Shown: positions 1 to 11,744 of the stretch, piece by piece
Layout: every line of letters begins with the position of its first letter
How positions within the stretch are numbered: the stretch's first letter is position 1
Source: Bolinopsis microptera
Taxonomy: Eukaryota; Ctenophora; Tentaculata; Lobata; Bolinopsidae
Length of the DNA stretch: 64,000 nt
NCBI RefSeq assembly: GCF_026151205.1
Contig: NC_087081.1
Coordinates: forward strand, 7,001,246 to 7,065,245
Direction: 5' to 3'
Translations under genes and position numbers: made by a program
Notes under the pieces: generated by a model
What the model saw: the letters and a program-made list of their open reading frames with translations, nothing else
The model's database searches: none
Told to the model about the DNA's origin: nothing

Positions 1-210
1 TAGGTACTGACTACTGCGTGTGTGTGTGTATAAGCAGCGAGCACTTCCGCTACAGAATGTGGTGTCTGCGGTCAGTCTACAGTCTAATTACACTGTAGTA
101 GATACAGTGATATTATACAGTGTAGTAAATAGAGAGAGATGTTTGATAGCTCAGGTTAGTAACTGTAGATACGTTTTGTACTTTGTAATTTGTCAAGGTG
201 GTCTCAGTGC

Positions 211-440
211 TTTACAATAATTTCATGGTATTGCATTCTAATTCTTAGTATTCATCCAATGCGAAATCCTAAGGTGCAGTGCCGAACAATTGTAGCAGTA
301 TCAATTAAAACAGGGAACAATTCACTCCCATGTGAAGTGGTATCGAATGATATAGAGTCTATATATCGGCACTGCACCTTAGGATTTCGCATTGGATGAA
401 TACTAAGAATTAGAATGCAATACCATGAAATTATTGTAAA
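211..440. repeat. Perfect 74-bp inverted repeat with 82-bp spacer
   Basis: Bases 211-284 (starting TTTACAATAATTTCATGG) are the exact reverse complement of 367-440 by my reading, with no mismatch. The spacer 285-366 is unrelated AT-rich sequence. A transcript through it would fold into a long perfect hairpin. It may be a fold-back MITE or a recent inverted duplication. I see no convincing target-site duplication and no open frame. Confidence 0.9.
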
Positions 441-2813
441 ATAGAGTGTGGCCGGTGACTTGTAGATGCTATGCCATAATTATTTATTTTTTATTGTTTC
501 GTTTTTAGAGCCCTTGTACGTTTCAACTATTAAATGAACTCATTTAAAACTCATGTAAATTTGAAAAACATTAGTTAGACAATAGACAGTGATAATACAA
601 TAAAATGTGTAGTTTCTTGTTTATGTACAATATAGTACGGTTGCTGTTGATATAGGTTGCTGTGGATATAGTTAGTAGTTACTATGGTTAGAGTATTGAT
701 TATGCTGCGGATATCTGATTGTATGGGATTTTGTGAAAAATAGTTTTCTAAGGTCTCCGTAGTTAGTAACTATGTTAAGAACGTACTGGTTACTATGGTT
801 ACTGGTTAATAACTAGGTAGTTACTCTAATTGAGGAGGTATAGGTTCTATAAAGATAATGCCAGTGCTTTGAACCAATATGAAGGTTGTATTATTATTAT
901 GGTTGTATTATTATGTGTAACGTGGTTATAATCTAACATGAAGATGAGAGAATTGTGCACGTGCACTTTAATGCAGAGACATTGTTGCAACTAGTGCACG
1001 TGGTCGCGATATTGTAATCTTCAGTATAAGTAGTCCAGTATACATAATTTCACAAGTAAAATGAGTCCGTGTTCACTGCTCGCGCTATTATACTATCCAA
1101 CACACAACTAAAATCAGCTGAAATCAAGAGATTATTACACACAGAATTAGGTCAATGTACTCAGGAGTTCAGTACACAAATGTTTACATGTTTGTGTCTG
1201 CTTGTAGACTGTACTAGACAAAAGAATTATAAATAATTATAAAACTTCTGAGTTCTGTTTCCTGGCTGTATAGAGACAGATGTTTAGAAATAGTTCAGTG
1301 ATCATGGCAAACCCCCCCTCCTGTCCCCCCCCCCCACCTCAGCTCATGTCCCTTTGAGGATACATTAATATAATATCCCTGTATTGTATATAATTACTAC
1401 AGTGTTGTACAATGTTGATTACATTGTCTCATATGTCTAGAAGAACAACACACGCAGAAGCTAGGGAAGCTACGACTTACAATATGTCACATTACTATGA
1501 GTTGAGATCATATTATATTGTTATCCTTCCATAATAGCACATAATATTATTATATAACTTTATTTAAATAAAAAAAGGAACAGAAATGAACATCTTAAAG
1601 ATCTGATAAGTAGCCTAAATAAAATTAATACGGATACATGATATATTAAAACAATTTCTAAGACATGTATCACTCTAATGGTATTACACAACACTTTAGT
1701 CTTTAAATAAACCTGAGAGTGTGGAATTATGGAAGAGGGGGTATAAAACTTATTCCATGTTTAATGTTTATATCTGTAAATATTATTATGCACTTTGTAC
1801 CATTTGGTTAAAATCAATAATCATAAGAAAGTAAGAACAATTGTAAAGGAAAAGAGGCGAGAATTTTGAACATCTGTACGTCTTTTAACAAATTATAGTT
1901 GATACCGAGAAACATATTGCGCGGCGAAATGATCCCTCTCTAATTTTAATCTCGAGTCTAATATTACATTATGTACTATGAAATCAAATTGATCGGGGGT
2001 AAACATCATGTTCCTATAAATAAATTGATATTAAATATTATAATATGAGCATGCCCACTGCCCAGGCAAAACAAACTTTCATTTGAAATCTCCGAACTAT
2101 TTTTTTTGAGGTACTCATCTATTGCTACTATTTTTTTGAGGTACTCATCACACATTTTTGCTTTGAATTCAGATACAATTTTGATTTAGTCTTTTATATT
2201 CAATTAATTATATTTTATCGTTAAAACTTCATTCCATCGGAAATATTACAAATCAGCCAATTGTAATTGAGAATTTCTTGGTTGTGGCCATTATTCTTTA
2301 AAACCTAAAAATGCCTCCTAAGGTCACAGCTCTTTTTATTTGCCCATTTTTCTCCTATGGGGTCCAATGTAATTGCTCGACTTTTCATCAGGTCTCTCGA
2401 GGCCTTTTGTTTGGTTATTTGGGTGTATTGGTGTCCCCTGATTGTTATCATCGCTGCAAGTGTACATTTCTTGGTTTCTCTAATCCATTTTTAGAAATTC
2501 GATACAACATTGATATTGTAATAAATTCTGATGATAATAATTGAAAGATTTCAATGAAAAAATCTCCAATTTCATTGGTCAGATTATAATTGAACTAAAT
2601 AGTAAGACATCATGATCATGATCAAAGATTACAACTGATTCTTGGAGGTAATATAATATTATTACACGTACTGATATGATAAAATCCAACTAATATTAAT
2701 CGTACTAAGATAACCGCTCTTGCTAAAATGAATGTTTTTGCTAAAATAAATGTTTTTGCAATGACAGATCGACCACCCGTTGACGGTCTAACCCGTATCA
2801 TTTAATATAACTA
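441..2813. other. Gene-free AT-rich stretch
   Basis: No convincing exon or RNA gene was seen. It holds a C-tract near 1305-1336 and a roughly 28-bp direct duplication near 2101-2155 (TTTTTTGAGGTACTCATC twice). The short open frame at 2311-2544 has no recognisable domain and I do not call it. Confidence 0.5.
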
Positions 2814-2906
2814 GCAGGAACCCGTCTAACCCTAAAGTGGTGTCAAGACTCGAGAGACTAAAATAATTATTACCTATTTAATTCGCGTTTTTGACACCAC
2901 TTGAGA
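2814..2906 (+). repeat. Dispersed repeat copy (inverted partner near 53.4 kb)
   Basis: The segment with GGAACCCGTCTAACC, GTGGTGTC, an ACTCGAGAGACTAAAATA block and a TTCGCGTTT block recurs in reverse orientation at about 53336-53430. The copies are similar but not identical, so this is a dispersed family of at least two members in the window. No termini or coding sequence could be defined. Confidence 0.65.
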
Positions 2907-3150
2907 GTCCAAATTTTGGGCACTAAAATTATTATTCCTTGGCCAATTTTTTATTTTTTCATGCTGATTTGAAGGCCATTAAAGCATTTGACCCAGTCAA
3001 AAAAGTTTCAGTTGTATATGTTTTACGGTTTTTGCGGAAAGTCGCGTTAAAGTTGATGCCGTGGTGTCAGTTAAATGGCACGGATATATACACATATATA
3101 TATATCGTCTCGCTTTATATATAGTAAGATATGCATATTTGCGAGCGATA

Positions 3151-3900
3151 TTTTGATCGGTTTTGTAGTAAGTACGTTGTGTTCAGTGCGAGCTACATTT
3201 TAATCGGCTGAATCTTCGGTTGTGACGGATATTTGTTGATGCTATAAAAACTGACTACCAAAGAATACTATTACCTTCCTCCCTGTAACCAGTGAACCAC
3301 GGGCTTTCTAGTCTTACTTGTAATTCAGAGAATTCTTTCTGTAGAATCTTTGTACGACCGCCCACTTGCAAATTAAACGAGAAATAGGTAGTTGCATAGT
3401 AACCATAGTAACGAGGGTTGAAACGCACACATGCACGTGAAATGATTGTTTTAACGTCATTTTAATCGGTTTTGTTGATATTACGCTGTGTTTAGTACCA
3501 GCAACATTTTATTTGGCTGTATCTTCGGTGGGATGAATACTTTTTGACTTCCAAAGAATACTGTTAGGTTCCTCCCTGTGACCACGGGTTTTCTAGTCTT
3601 ACTTATAATTCAGAAAATCCTTTCTGTACGTACACTGTACGACCGCCCACGTGCAAATAGATAAGAAATAGGTAGTTGCATAATAACCATGGTAACGGTG
3701 TTAAAAGTGCACTTGCACGTGCAAGGATTTGAGAGGGGCATTTTGATCGGTTTTGTGGCAATTACGTTGTGTTTAGTGCAAGCTACCTTTTATACGGCTG
3801 TATCTTCGGTTGTGACGGATATTTGTTGATGCTATAAAAACTGACTACAAAAGAATACTATTAGCTTCCTCCCTGTCACCACGGGCTTCCTAGTTATAAA
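3151..3900 (+). repeat. Triplicated ~280-310 bp direct repeat
   Basis: Three diverged units begin with TTTTGATCGGTTTTGT-like sequence at about 3151, 3460 and 3741. Each carries the landmarks 'CGGCTG(A/T)ATCTTCGGT', 'AAAGAATACT', 'CCTCCCTGT' and 'ACCACGGG(C/T)TT'; the first two also share 'CGCCCAC(T/G)TGCAAAT' and 'GAAATAGGTAGTTGCAT'. The third unit is truncated near 3900. No open frame is shared by the units. Confidence 0.75.
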
Positions 3901-4468
3901 GTAACGAAAACACTCAAACTTTCTTACTATATGGGCAATTTCACGTAAAGTAAATTACACTTTGCACAAAAATTTGGCCTTATTCTGACTCTCAAGCATT
4001 ACACAAACATAACAGAATCATGATAAATTGCATGAAACATCTCTTATGTACTCCACACACAGCTATATTAAGATTTTTACTCCAACTGCTATGGCTTTTG
4101 AGTGAGGCACGTTTGAAAATGTAAAGTAAATTACAGGGCACAAATTGACATTCCTGACCAACGTGTATTGAAATCTCATTTCGTGCCCAGGTGTGAGAGT
4201 AAACATTTAAATATTTTTCATGCACACTGGCAAATGTCTTGCCTGTACTGGAAAGGGTTTGTTTTGGTAAATGGTTAATAGCTGTGTTCTGTAGAAGCCT
4301 TTGTTCCTTGTAAAGTAAGTTACTCTTTTGTGTCAAGTAGTTTACACTGTTACACAATCCTTTGATTTTAACTGTTTAAAGCTGCCCCTTTGTCTTTAAT
4401 TCGTTTGCTAAGTGTATGAACTATGTAATATATGATTAATAATGATATATCAGTTTATCATTAGCCAA
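3901..4468. other. Gene-free stretch with recurring GTAAAGTAAATTAC motifs
   Basis: No exon is supported; a 121-codon open frame on the minus strand (3992-4357) shows no domain. The near-palindromic GTAAAGTAA(A/G)TTAC motif recurs near 3947, 4120 and 4311, with relatives near 5173, 5365-5405 and 5556. It may mark the edges of decayed elements. Confidence 0.4.
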
Positions 4469-4472
4469 TTAA

Positions 4473-5044
4473 GGGGGCCGGGGGGGCCTTCATCAAAATT
4501 TTCTCGAAATTGACTTTATAGTTGTTTCTAATAGAGGGGAGTGATATCTATCAGATGCTTTTGGTCCCATGGAAAAATATTGTTCCTAGACGAAATTATT
4601 ATCGGTCAAATGTCAGCGCTTATGTGTAATTGTATTGCGCGAGCGATTTTCAATTTTTGAAAATCTTGGACCTCAAAAAATCGTCAAAAAACGAGGTTCA
4701 AGATTTTCAAAATCGAATAAAATATGTTTAAAGGCCTATATCAAAATTCTGTTTGGCTCATCTCTTTTAAATTATCTCTAGAACATATCCTGAAAGTTTC
4801 AGGGTGATTGCTCAAAACATGTAGGAGAAAATAGATTTTTAGACTCGATTTTCAGGACACGTGATTGAAAATCGCTCGCGCAATACAATTACACATAAGT
4901 GCTGATCTTTGACCGACAATAATTTCGGCTAGGAATAATATTTTTCCATGGGACCAAAAGCATCTGATAAATATCACTCCCTTCTATCAGAAACAATTAA
5001 AAAGTCAATTTCGAGGGAATTTTGATGAAGACCCCCCGGCCCCC
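4473..5044. mobile_element. 572-bp MITE with ~190-bp terminal inverted repeats at TTAA
   Basis: The left end (GGGGGCCGGGGGGGCCTTC) and right end (GAAGACCCCCCGGCCCCC) are inverted copies, and similarity continues inward about 190 bp on each side (4473-4665 versus 4850-5044) with scattered differences. Both flanks show TTAA (4469-4472, 5045-5048), and the reconstructed empty site CCAATTAATTGG is a palindrome, so TTAA (piggyBac-type) or TA (mariner-type) duplication both fit. The centre holds a further hairpin near 4655-4710. No coding capacity: a non-autonomous element. Confidence 0.85.
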
Positions 5045-5048
5045 TTAA

Positions 5049-6050
5049 TTGGTTGATTGATCCACTGATTGGGTCCACAGTTAGCCCAGTTATACAGAGT
5101 AGGTAGGTGGGCGTAAATGTACGAATGTTTCCCAGCTCAAAAATTTGTGTTCAAGCAGGCCACTGGATTTTCTGTAAAGTAAAGTATTATTTATATTATA
5201 TTTTCGAAAAGTCAATTTTTAACCATTTTAAACCATTTTTATAGATTTCTTTAATGAAATTCTGACCAGAACCAATCTATTATCACTTTTAAATAACTTT
5301 TATTCTGTTTGACAATCGTTACTTGTTGTGTTTTACTACTATTACTGAATAAAAAGCATATGTGTAAATTACTTGACACGTAAATTACTTGACATGTAAC
5401 TTACTTGACGCTGGTATTGACATGATCTGATATCTATGGATCTAAATAAACAAGTACATTATGTCTTGACATCAGAGTTAGCTTGTTTTAGCAAGATTTC
5501 AGCAAGAAATAACATGAAATGTGGCCAGCAGAAAACTTTTTTGTTTTTTATGTATAGTAATTTACACTAAAAACAGGAGAAAGTAGAATAGCATTGCTCC
5601 GAATCTGCTTAAATTTTGAGTCCCAAATTTTGCATACAGCTTCAGTGAAGTGGTATGCACCTTTACAGATCAAGAATTAATGAATATTACAACAATCTCT
5701 TTTTAGTAAACAGCTTTTATTATAGAGTAGTTTTAGCCTGTAAAACATGACAATTTATGGGTATTTTGAAAACGCGATAACACAGAAACGAAGTGAGATA
5801 TTTATAAGCGGTTTTTTGTGTCTAACAGTTTATAATCTTCTCTTTCAGACTCCAATCAAAGCTAGTGCCATAACTGAAATTTATTTTTTTCCCTCCTTGT
5901 TCATGTTTCATGAAATTGCCCATATATATTATATAACTATTATTATCTAAAATACTGAAAGTTTAGAGAATTTCGCTCTGTCGTGAAACTGTTACACTCC
6001 TTAAATGTATAGTTGTTAAATATTGACTGATTGACATCTCTAGTAACGGT
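5049..6050. other. Gene-free AT-rich stretch
   Basis: No gene or RNA was recognised. Near 5365-5410 the phrase GTAAATTACTTGACA is repeated about three times with small changes. The open frame at 5747-5950 lacks any family signature. Confidence 0.45.
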
Positions 6051-6058
6051 CTTTACAA

Positions 6059-6502
6059 CCCCCCCCCCATCAACCCCATCAACCCCCCCATCAACCCCCC
6101 CCCCCCCCCATCAACCCCCCATCAACCCTCCCCCCATCAACCCCCCCATCAACCCCCCATCAACCCCCCATCAACCCCCTCAACCCCCCCCCCATCAACC
6201 CCCCCCATCAACCCCCCCCCATCAACCCCCCCATCAACCCTCCCCCCATCAACCCCCCCATCAACCCCCCATCAACCCCCCATCAACCCCCTCAACCCCC
6301 CCATCAACCCCCCCCCCATCAACCCTCCCCCCATCAACCCTCCCCCCATCAACCCCCCCATCAACCCCCCCATCAACCCCCCCCCCCCATCAACCCCCTC
6401 AACCCCCCCCCCCCATCAACCCCCTCAACCCCCCCCCATCAACCCCCTCAACCCCCCCCCCATCAACCCCCTCAACCCCCCCCCCATCAACCCCCTCAAC
6501 CC
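6059..6502. repeat. CCCCATCAA minisatellite, C-rich strand
   Basis: About 440 bp made of (A)CCCC(n)ATCAA and CCCCCTCAA units with variable C-runs of 4-12. One frame reads as a Pro/Ser/Thr-rich polypeptide without a stop, but this follows from the repeat composition and is not evidence for a gene. The opposite strand is G-rich with many G-runs, so G-quadruplex formation is possible. Confidence 0.9.
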
Positions 6503-9018
6503 ACCTGAAATATAGTATCGAATACCTTGTAACTGAGTAACTCCTTAAACGATATGCCAACAATTTTAACCATAAATAGCACGATTTAAATTACATACTC
6601 ACTCACTGACCACCATGCTCTCTTAAAGTCTCTCAATCAGCTGATATCACTGCCATTAGCTGCTCTCTGCGTTTACTTCTTACTCTTCACTGCACTTCAG
6701 TTCTTGCACTTCTCTTCTCTTCTTGCACTTCTCTTCTCTTCTTGCACTTCTCTTCTTGCACTGAATACATGCGCTTCTGATCGGTCACATACGATAGTTA
6801 TATATATTATATTATATAATAATATATAGTTATATTCTATATAGTTATATATATAATATTCTTATTATAATAGGTAATATTATATAAAGCTGCTGCTGAG
6901 CCAGAACCATCCATTTGATGCTGTGATATACAGTGATTGTTCTAACTCTGTGTGTGTGGGATTGTCCTCCTGGTAACACGACTCCTGGTAACTCCTGGTA
7001 ACTCCTGGTAACTCCTGGTAACATGACTCCCTAATATTATGCCCGTTATATTCTTCAGTGTTCTTGATGTGAGACTGAAGAGAGCTCTCGTTAACTTGAC
7101 GGGGCTTTCAATGATCATTCTTAACGTTTCTTTGTTCTTTACATTTTTGTTTTTTGTCTTTGTTTTTGTTCTTAATTCCTTGCGTTTTCGTAAAAAGACA
7201 TTTTTCAACTACTAAGCCTCAGTTTACCACTCCCTTACAACTGAGTATATCATCATTGGAAGTTTTATGTGTTTCCATTGTTATATACCCAGAAGTTGTA
7301 CGTGTTTCTGTTGTTATTATACAAAACAAAACATGTTTTATTGTTATATATACATAATATTATCACCTTTGTAAGCCTGAACTAAGGAATATAAAAGGTT
7401 AGCACTATGACCTGTAGTTAAGTGTCACGGTCAGTAGAAGTAGAACAATGCTTATTGGCGACTCACTGGCTGGGGAGAGAGACAACCTGGCTAACTCTTT
7501 TCAGGGAAACACCTCTCTTAGTTCTTTAACATCTTCTACTTCTAAACATGACTACAAGGCCTCTTAAACATCACTTTTTTTCTTCCTTTTTTTAATAATT
7601 TATTTATTTTTAAATGTTTTACAGAGAGGCTGGGCCTGGGTGGCCACTTTTCTAAGGCCTATAAAACACTATCATTAATAAATAATAAGCCTCCTACTAC
7701 TAATACTACTCTTACTACTAATACTACTAATACTATTATTATTAATGCTAATATTACCGCTCTAATTATATAAATATGTATAATGGTAGTTCACTGTCTG
7801 TATAACTACATATTTAACCTCATAGTAGTTAATAAATAAATAAAGTCAAATTCTATACAGCACTTTATCAGTAAATATTTGAGTCAGTTATTATATAGTT
7901 ATAAGGAATAACTATACTCTATAGATGATGCTGCAAAGGATCCAGTACATCAGATCGTTAGAATGTCAGTAACTTACACCCCACTGTAAACAACGTCCAT
8001 AAACCCCGTAAATAGTCGATATATTTCATTTAGATCATCCCCTCGATCTTAATATCTTGAGCAACCATACAGAGGTTTAGGTAGGTGACATGCATCGATA
8101 AGTATCCTAGTCCACTGAGTCCTTGAGATAAACGAATTTTTATAGGACCAAAATCCTTTACACTTTGTCGCATTAGATGGTAGGATTGTGCTGTTAGTCA
8201 CGTGTTATTGTTTATGATCCAGTACGTGTCTAAACATATTGCCGGACCTGCTGTTATCACAGATAAGGTAGTAGAGTACACAGGAAACATATATCTAGAT
8301 TATACCTTTCAGGGAGCACATACAAAACCAGCTAGATATATCAAAATATTATAGGGAACATAACAATACATAGTGTGATAAGATACCAAACTAAAATATG
8401 TCCTCAGCAGTCAATATATAATAGTCTCAGCAGTCTCAGCAGTCAATAAGTAGTCAATAAATAGTCTCAGCAGTCTCAGAAGTCAATATTATATAATAGT
8501 CTCAGCAGTCTCAATAGTCAATAAGTAGTCTCAGCAGTCTCATCAGTCTCAGTAGTCAGTGATTAGTCAGTAAATAGTATTAGTAAGTAGTCTCCGTAGT
8601 CAAAAGGTGTTCTGGCTACTGTTTTGGTGCTGCAATACGGCATAACTTTCTTAGGATCATTATAAAATCCAAAAACAAAAATCTAAAAATACATTATCAA
8701 TCAGCAAAAAAAGCAGTCCTGGCTATAATAAATTTCCTGCCCACTGTAATAAGTGCACCTAAAAATACATCATCTAAAAATACATCATCTAAAAAGAGTT
8801 TGCAAAAGAAGAGTTTTGTTCACTAAAGTGCCTGCCTGCTGCATCTAGTAAATATGCAGACCGTAGGGCACTGCTTGATATATCACGTGACGTGCTCTTA
8901 GAATTAGAATTATTATCGGGGATTGGTCACGTGATATTCGTTCTTGCAGCAACGTATCTAAAAATATCCTAAGTAAGGTAGGGAGTCAAAAAATCTCCCA
9001 AAGAAATTTCAACAGAGT
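6503..9018. other. Gene-free stretch with short tandem repeats
   Basis: No gene is supported. Small repeats include CTTGCACTTCTCTT units near 6700-6760, ACTCCTGGTA decamers near 6980-7022, TACTAC-type repeats near 7690-7745 and an AGTCTCAGCAGTCTCAGCAGTCAATA array near 8403-8610. A GGATTGGTCACGTGATAT segment near 8919-8936 resembles the CCAAT plus CACGTG combination seen elsewhere in the window. Confidence 0.5.
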
Positions 9019-9023
9019 GTGAA

Positions 9024-10986
9024 CCCCTCTAGCTCTCAAGAGAGCCAGCTTAGTTGTACTGGTTGTCTCCTGAGAACCTCTCTAGAGAGCCAGCTTAGTT
9101 GTACTGGTTGTCTCCTGAGAACCTCTCAAGAGAGCCAGCTTAGTTGTACTGGTTGTCTCCTGAGAACCCCTCAAGAGAGCCAGCTTAGTTATACTGGTTG
9201 TCTCCTGAGAACCCCTCTAGAGAGCCAGCTTAGTTATACTGGTTGTCTCCTGAGAACCTCTCTAGAGAGCCAGCTTAGTTGTACTGGTTGTCTCCTGAGA
9301 ACCTCTCTAGAGAGCCAGCTTAGTTGTACTGGTTGTCTCCTGAGAACCTCTCTAGAGAGCCAGCTTAGTTATACTGGTTGTCTCCTGAGAACCCCTCTAG
9401 AGAGCCAGCTTAGTTATACTGGTTGTCTCCTGAGAACCTCTCTAGAGAGCCAGCTTAGTTATACTGGTTGTCTCCTGAGAACCTCTCTAGAGAGCCAGCT
9501 TAGTTATACTGGTTGTCTCCTGAGAACCTCTCTAGAGAGCCAGCTTAGTTATACTGGTTGTCTCCTGAGAACCCCTCTAGAGAGCCAGCTTAGTTATACT
9601 GGTTGTCTCCTGAGAACCTCTCTAGAGAGCCAGCTTAGTTATACTGGTTGTCTCCTGAGAACCTCTCTAGAGAGCCAGCTTAGTTATACTGGTTGTCTCC
9701 TGAGAACCTCTCTAGAGAGCCAGCTTAGTTGTACTGGTTGTCTCCTGAGAACCTCTCTAGAGAGCCAGCTTAGTTGTACTGGTTGTCTCCTGAGAACCTC
9801 TCTAGAGAGCCAGCTTAGTTATACTGGTTGTCTCCTGAGAACCTCTCTAGAGAGCCAGCTTAGTTATACTGGTTGTCTCCTGAGAACCTCTCTAGAGAGC
9901 CAGCTTAGTTGTACTGGTTGTCTCCTGAGAACCTCTCTAGAGAGCCAGCTTAGTTGTACTGGTTGTCTCCTGAGAACCTCTCTTGATAGCCAGCTTAGTT
10001 GTACTGGTTGTCTCCTGAGAACCTCTCTAGAGAGCCAGCTTAGTTGTACTGGTTGTCTCCTGAGAACCCCTCTAGAGAGCCAGCTTAGTTATACTGGTTG
10101 TCTCCTGAGAACCCCTCTAGAGAGCCAGCTTAGTTGTACTGGTTGTCTCCTGAGAACCTCTCTAGAGAGCCAGCTTAGTTGTACTGGTTGTCTCCTGAGA
10201 ACCTCTCTTGATAGCCAGCTTAGTTGTACTGGTTGTCTCCTGAGAACCTCTCTAGAGAGCCAGCTTAGTTGTACTGGTTGTCTCCTGAGAACCTCTCTAG
10301 AGAGCCAGCTTAGTTGTACTGGTTGTCTCCTGAGAACCTCTCTAGAGAGCCAGCTTAGTTGTACTGGTTGTCTCCTGAGAACCTCTCTAGAGAGCCAGCT
10401 TAGTTGTACTGGTTGTCTCCTGAGAACCTCTCTAGAGAGCCAGCTTAGTTGTACTGGTTGTCTCCTGAGAACCTCTCTAGAGAGCCAGCTTAATTATACT
10501 GGTTGTCTCCTGAGAACCCCTCTAGAGAGCCAGCTTAGTTATACTGGTTGTCTCCTGAGAACCCCTCTAGAGAGCCAGCTTAGTTATACTGGTTGTCTCC
10601 TGAGAACCTCTCTAGAGAGCCAGCTTAGTTATACTGGTTGTCTCCTGAGAACCTCTCTAGAGAGCCAGCTTAGTTATACTGGTTGTCTCCTGAGAACCCC
10701 TCTAGAGAGCCAGCTTAGTTATACTGGTTGTCTCCTGAGAACCCCTCTAGAGAGCCAGCTTAGTTGTACTGGTTGTCTCCTGAGAACCTCTCTAGAGAGC
10801 CAGCTTAGTTGTACTGGTTGTCTCCTGAGAACCTCTCTAGAGAGCCAGCTTAGTTATACTGGTTGTCTCCTGAGAACCTCTCTAGAGAGCCAGCTTAGTT
10901 GTACTGGTTGTCTCCTGAGAACCTCTCTAGAGAGCCAGCTTAGTTATACTGGTTGTCTCCTGAGAACCCCTCTAGAGAGCCAGCTT
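9024..10986 (+). repeat. 45-bp minisatellite, about 43 units
   Basis: The unit is 45 bp (15 codons), for example CTAGAGAGCCAGCTTAG then TTGTACTGGTTGTCTCCTGAGAACCTCT. Because 45 is a multiple of three and one frame lacks stops, the array reads through as about 650 codons of a SLESQLSCTGCLLRT repeat. Variation is almost confined to two sites, TGT/TAT (Cys/Tyr) and TCT/CCT (Ser/Pro), plus two TTGATAGC and three early CAAGAGAGC variants. There is no upstream signal, splice site or homology, so I treat it as non-coding satellite rather than a gene. Confidence 0.92.
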
Positions 10987-11280
10987 GTGCATGTACAGGG
11001 ATTATCAGTTAAGTGTTACTTTATGTTACACTGTTACTTTATAATACTATAATTTATGTTGCAGTAGTACTTTAGTCAGCTCATGAGGAATATGCGGGCT
11101 TTAGCAGGCTTCGTTACCATGCATCTTCTTAACTACCCTTAGTTCCGGCGAAACAGTATTTATATATAATCATAATTGCCATAGTGCCACAAGAGTGCCG
11201 TGACAATGCCACGAGAGTGCCGGGACAGTGCCGTCGGGATCCGGATGTATGACCACAATATTATGTTTAATAATAATTGC
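10987..11280. other. Unique spacer between two satellites
   Basis: No gene seen. A short GTGCCACAAGAGTGCCGTGACAATGCC-type repeat of three to four units lies near 11180-11232. Confidence 0.4.
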
Positions 11281-11455
11281 AATTCACGTTATTTAATTCA
11301 ATTCACGTTATTTAATTCAATTCACGTTATTTAATTCGATGCACGTTATTTAATTCAATTCACGTTATATAATTCGATTCACGTTATTTAATTCGATTCA
11401 CGTTATATTATTTAATTCACGTTATTTAATTCGATTCACGCTATATTATTTAATT
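11281..11455. repeat. AATTCACGTTATTTAATTC satellite, left block
   Basis: About nine units of 18-20 bp (AATTCACGTTATTTAATTC) with CGAT/CAAT variants. The same satellite resumes at 15605 after a 4.15-kb interruption, which shows that the intervening DNA was inserted into it. Confidence 0.9.
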
Positions 11456-11514
11456 GGGGGGGGTGTCACGTCCGTCTATGTCCGCTTGTCTCATAGAATC
11501 CAAAAAGGACAGGA

Positions 11515-11725
11515 CATAGGCGGACATAGACGGACATAGACGGACATAGGCGGACATAGGCGGACATTAATGGACACCTAAATTGCTAAATAAAATGTTC
11601 AATTTTTGCTGTTATAGGGGGGATCATGTTTTTTGTCCGTTCGGTACCCTATATTTTCAAAACGGACAAAAAATAGAGCGGACAAAAACGGACAAAAATG
11701 GACAAAAACGGACAAAAATGGAAAT
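11515..11725 (+). repeat. GGACATAGGC and GGACAAAAAC decamer arrays
   Basis: About six CGGACATAG(A/G) units at 11515-11575 and five GGACAAAAA(C/T)G units at 11664-11720 lie just inside the left end of the larger element. They are related to the GTCCGCCAAT units near the right end, read on the other strand. Confidence 0.8.
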
Positions 11726-11744
11726 AACATTTAGATGCTTCCGC

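Noticed and set aside
6031-6540. Proline-rich open frame
   Set aside because: Direct product of the CCCCATCAA minisatellite.
9024-10986. CRISPR-like array
   Set aside because: Repeats are contiguous with no unique spacers and the genome is eukaryotic.
9019-11052. 677-codon open frame SLESQLSCTGCLLRT repeats
   Set aside because: It is the 45-bp minisatellite read through; no start context, splice sites or domain. Kept as a finding only.
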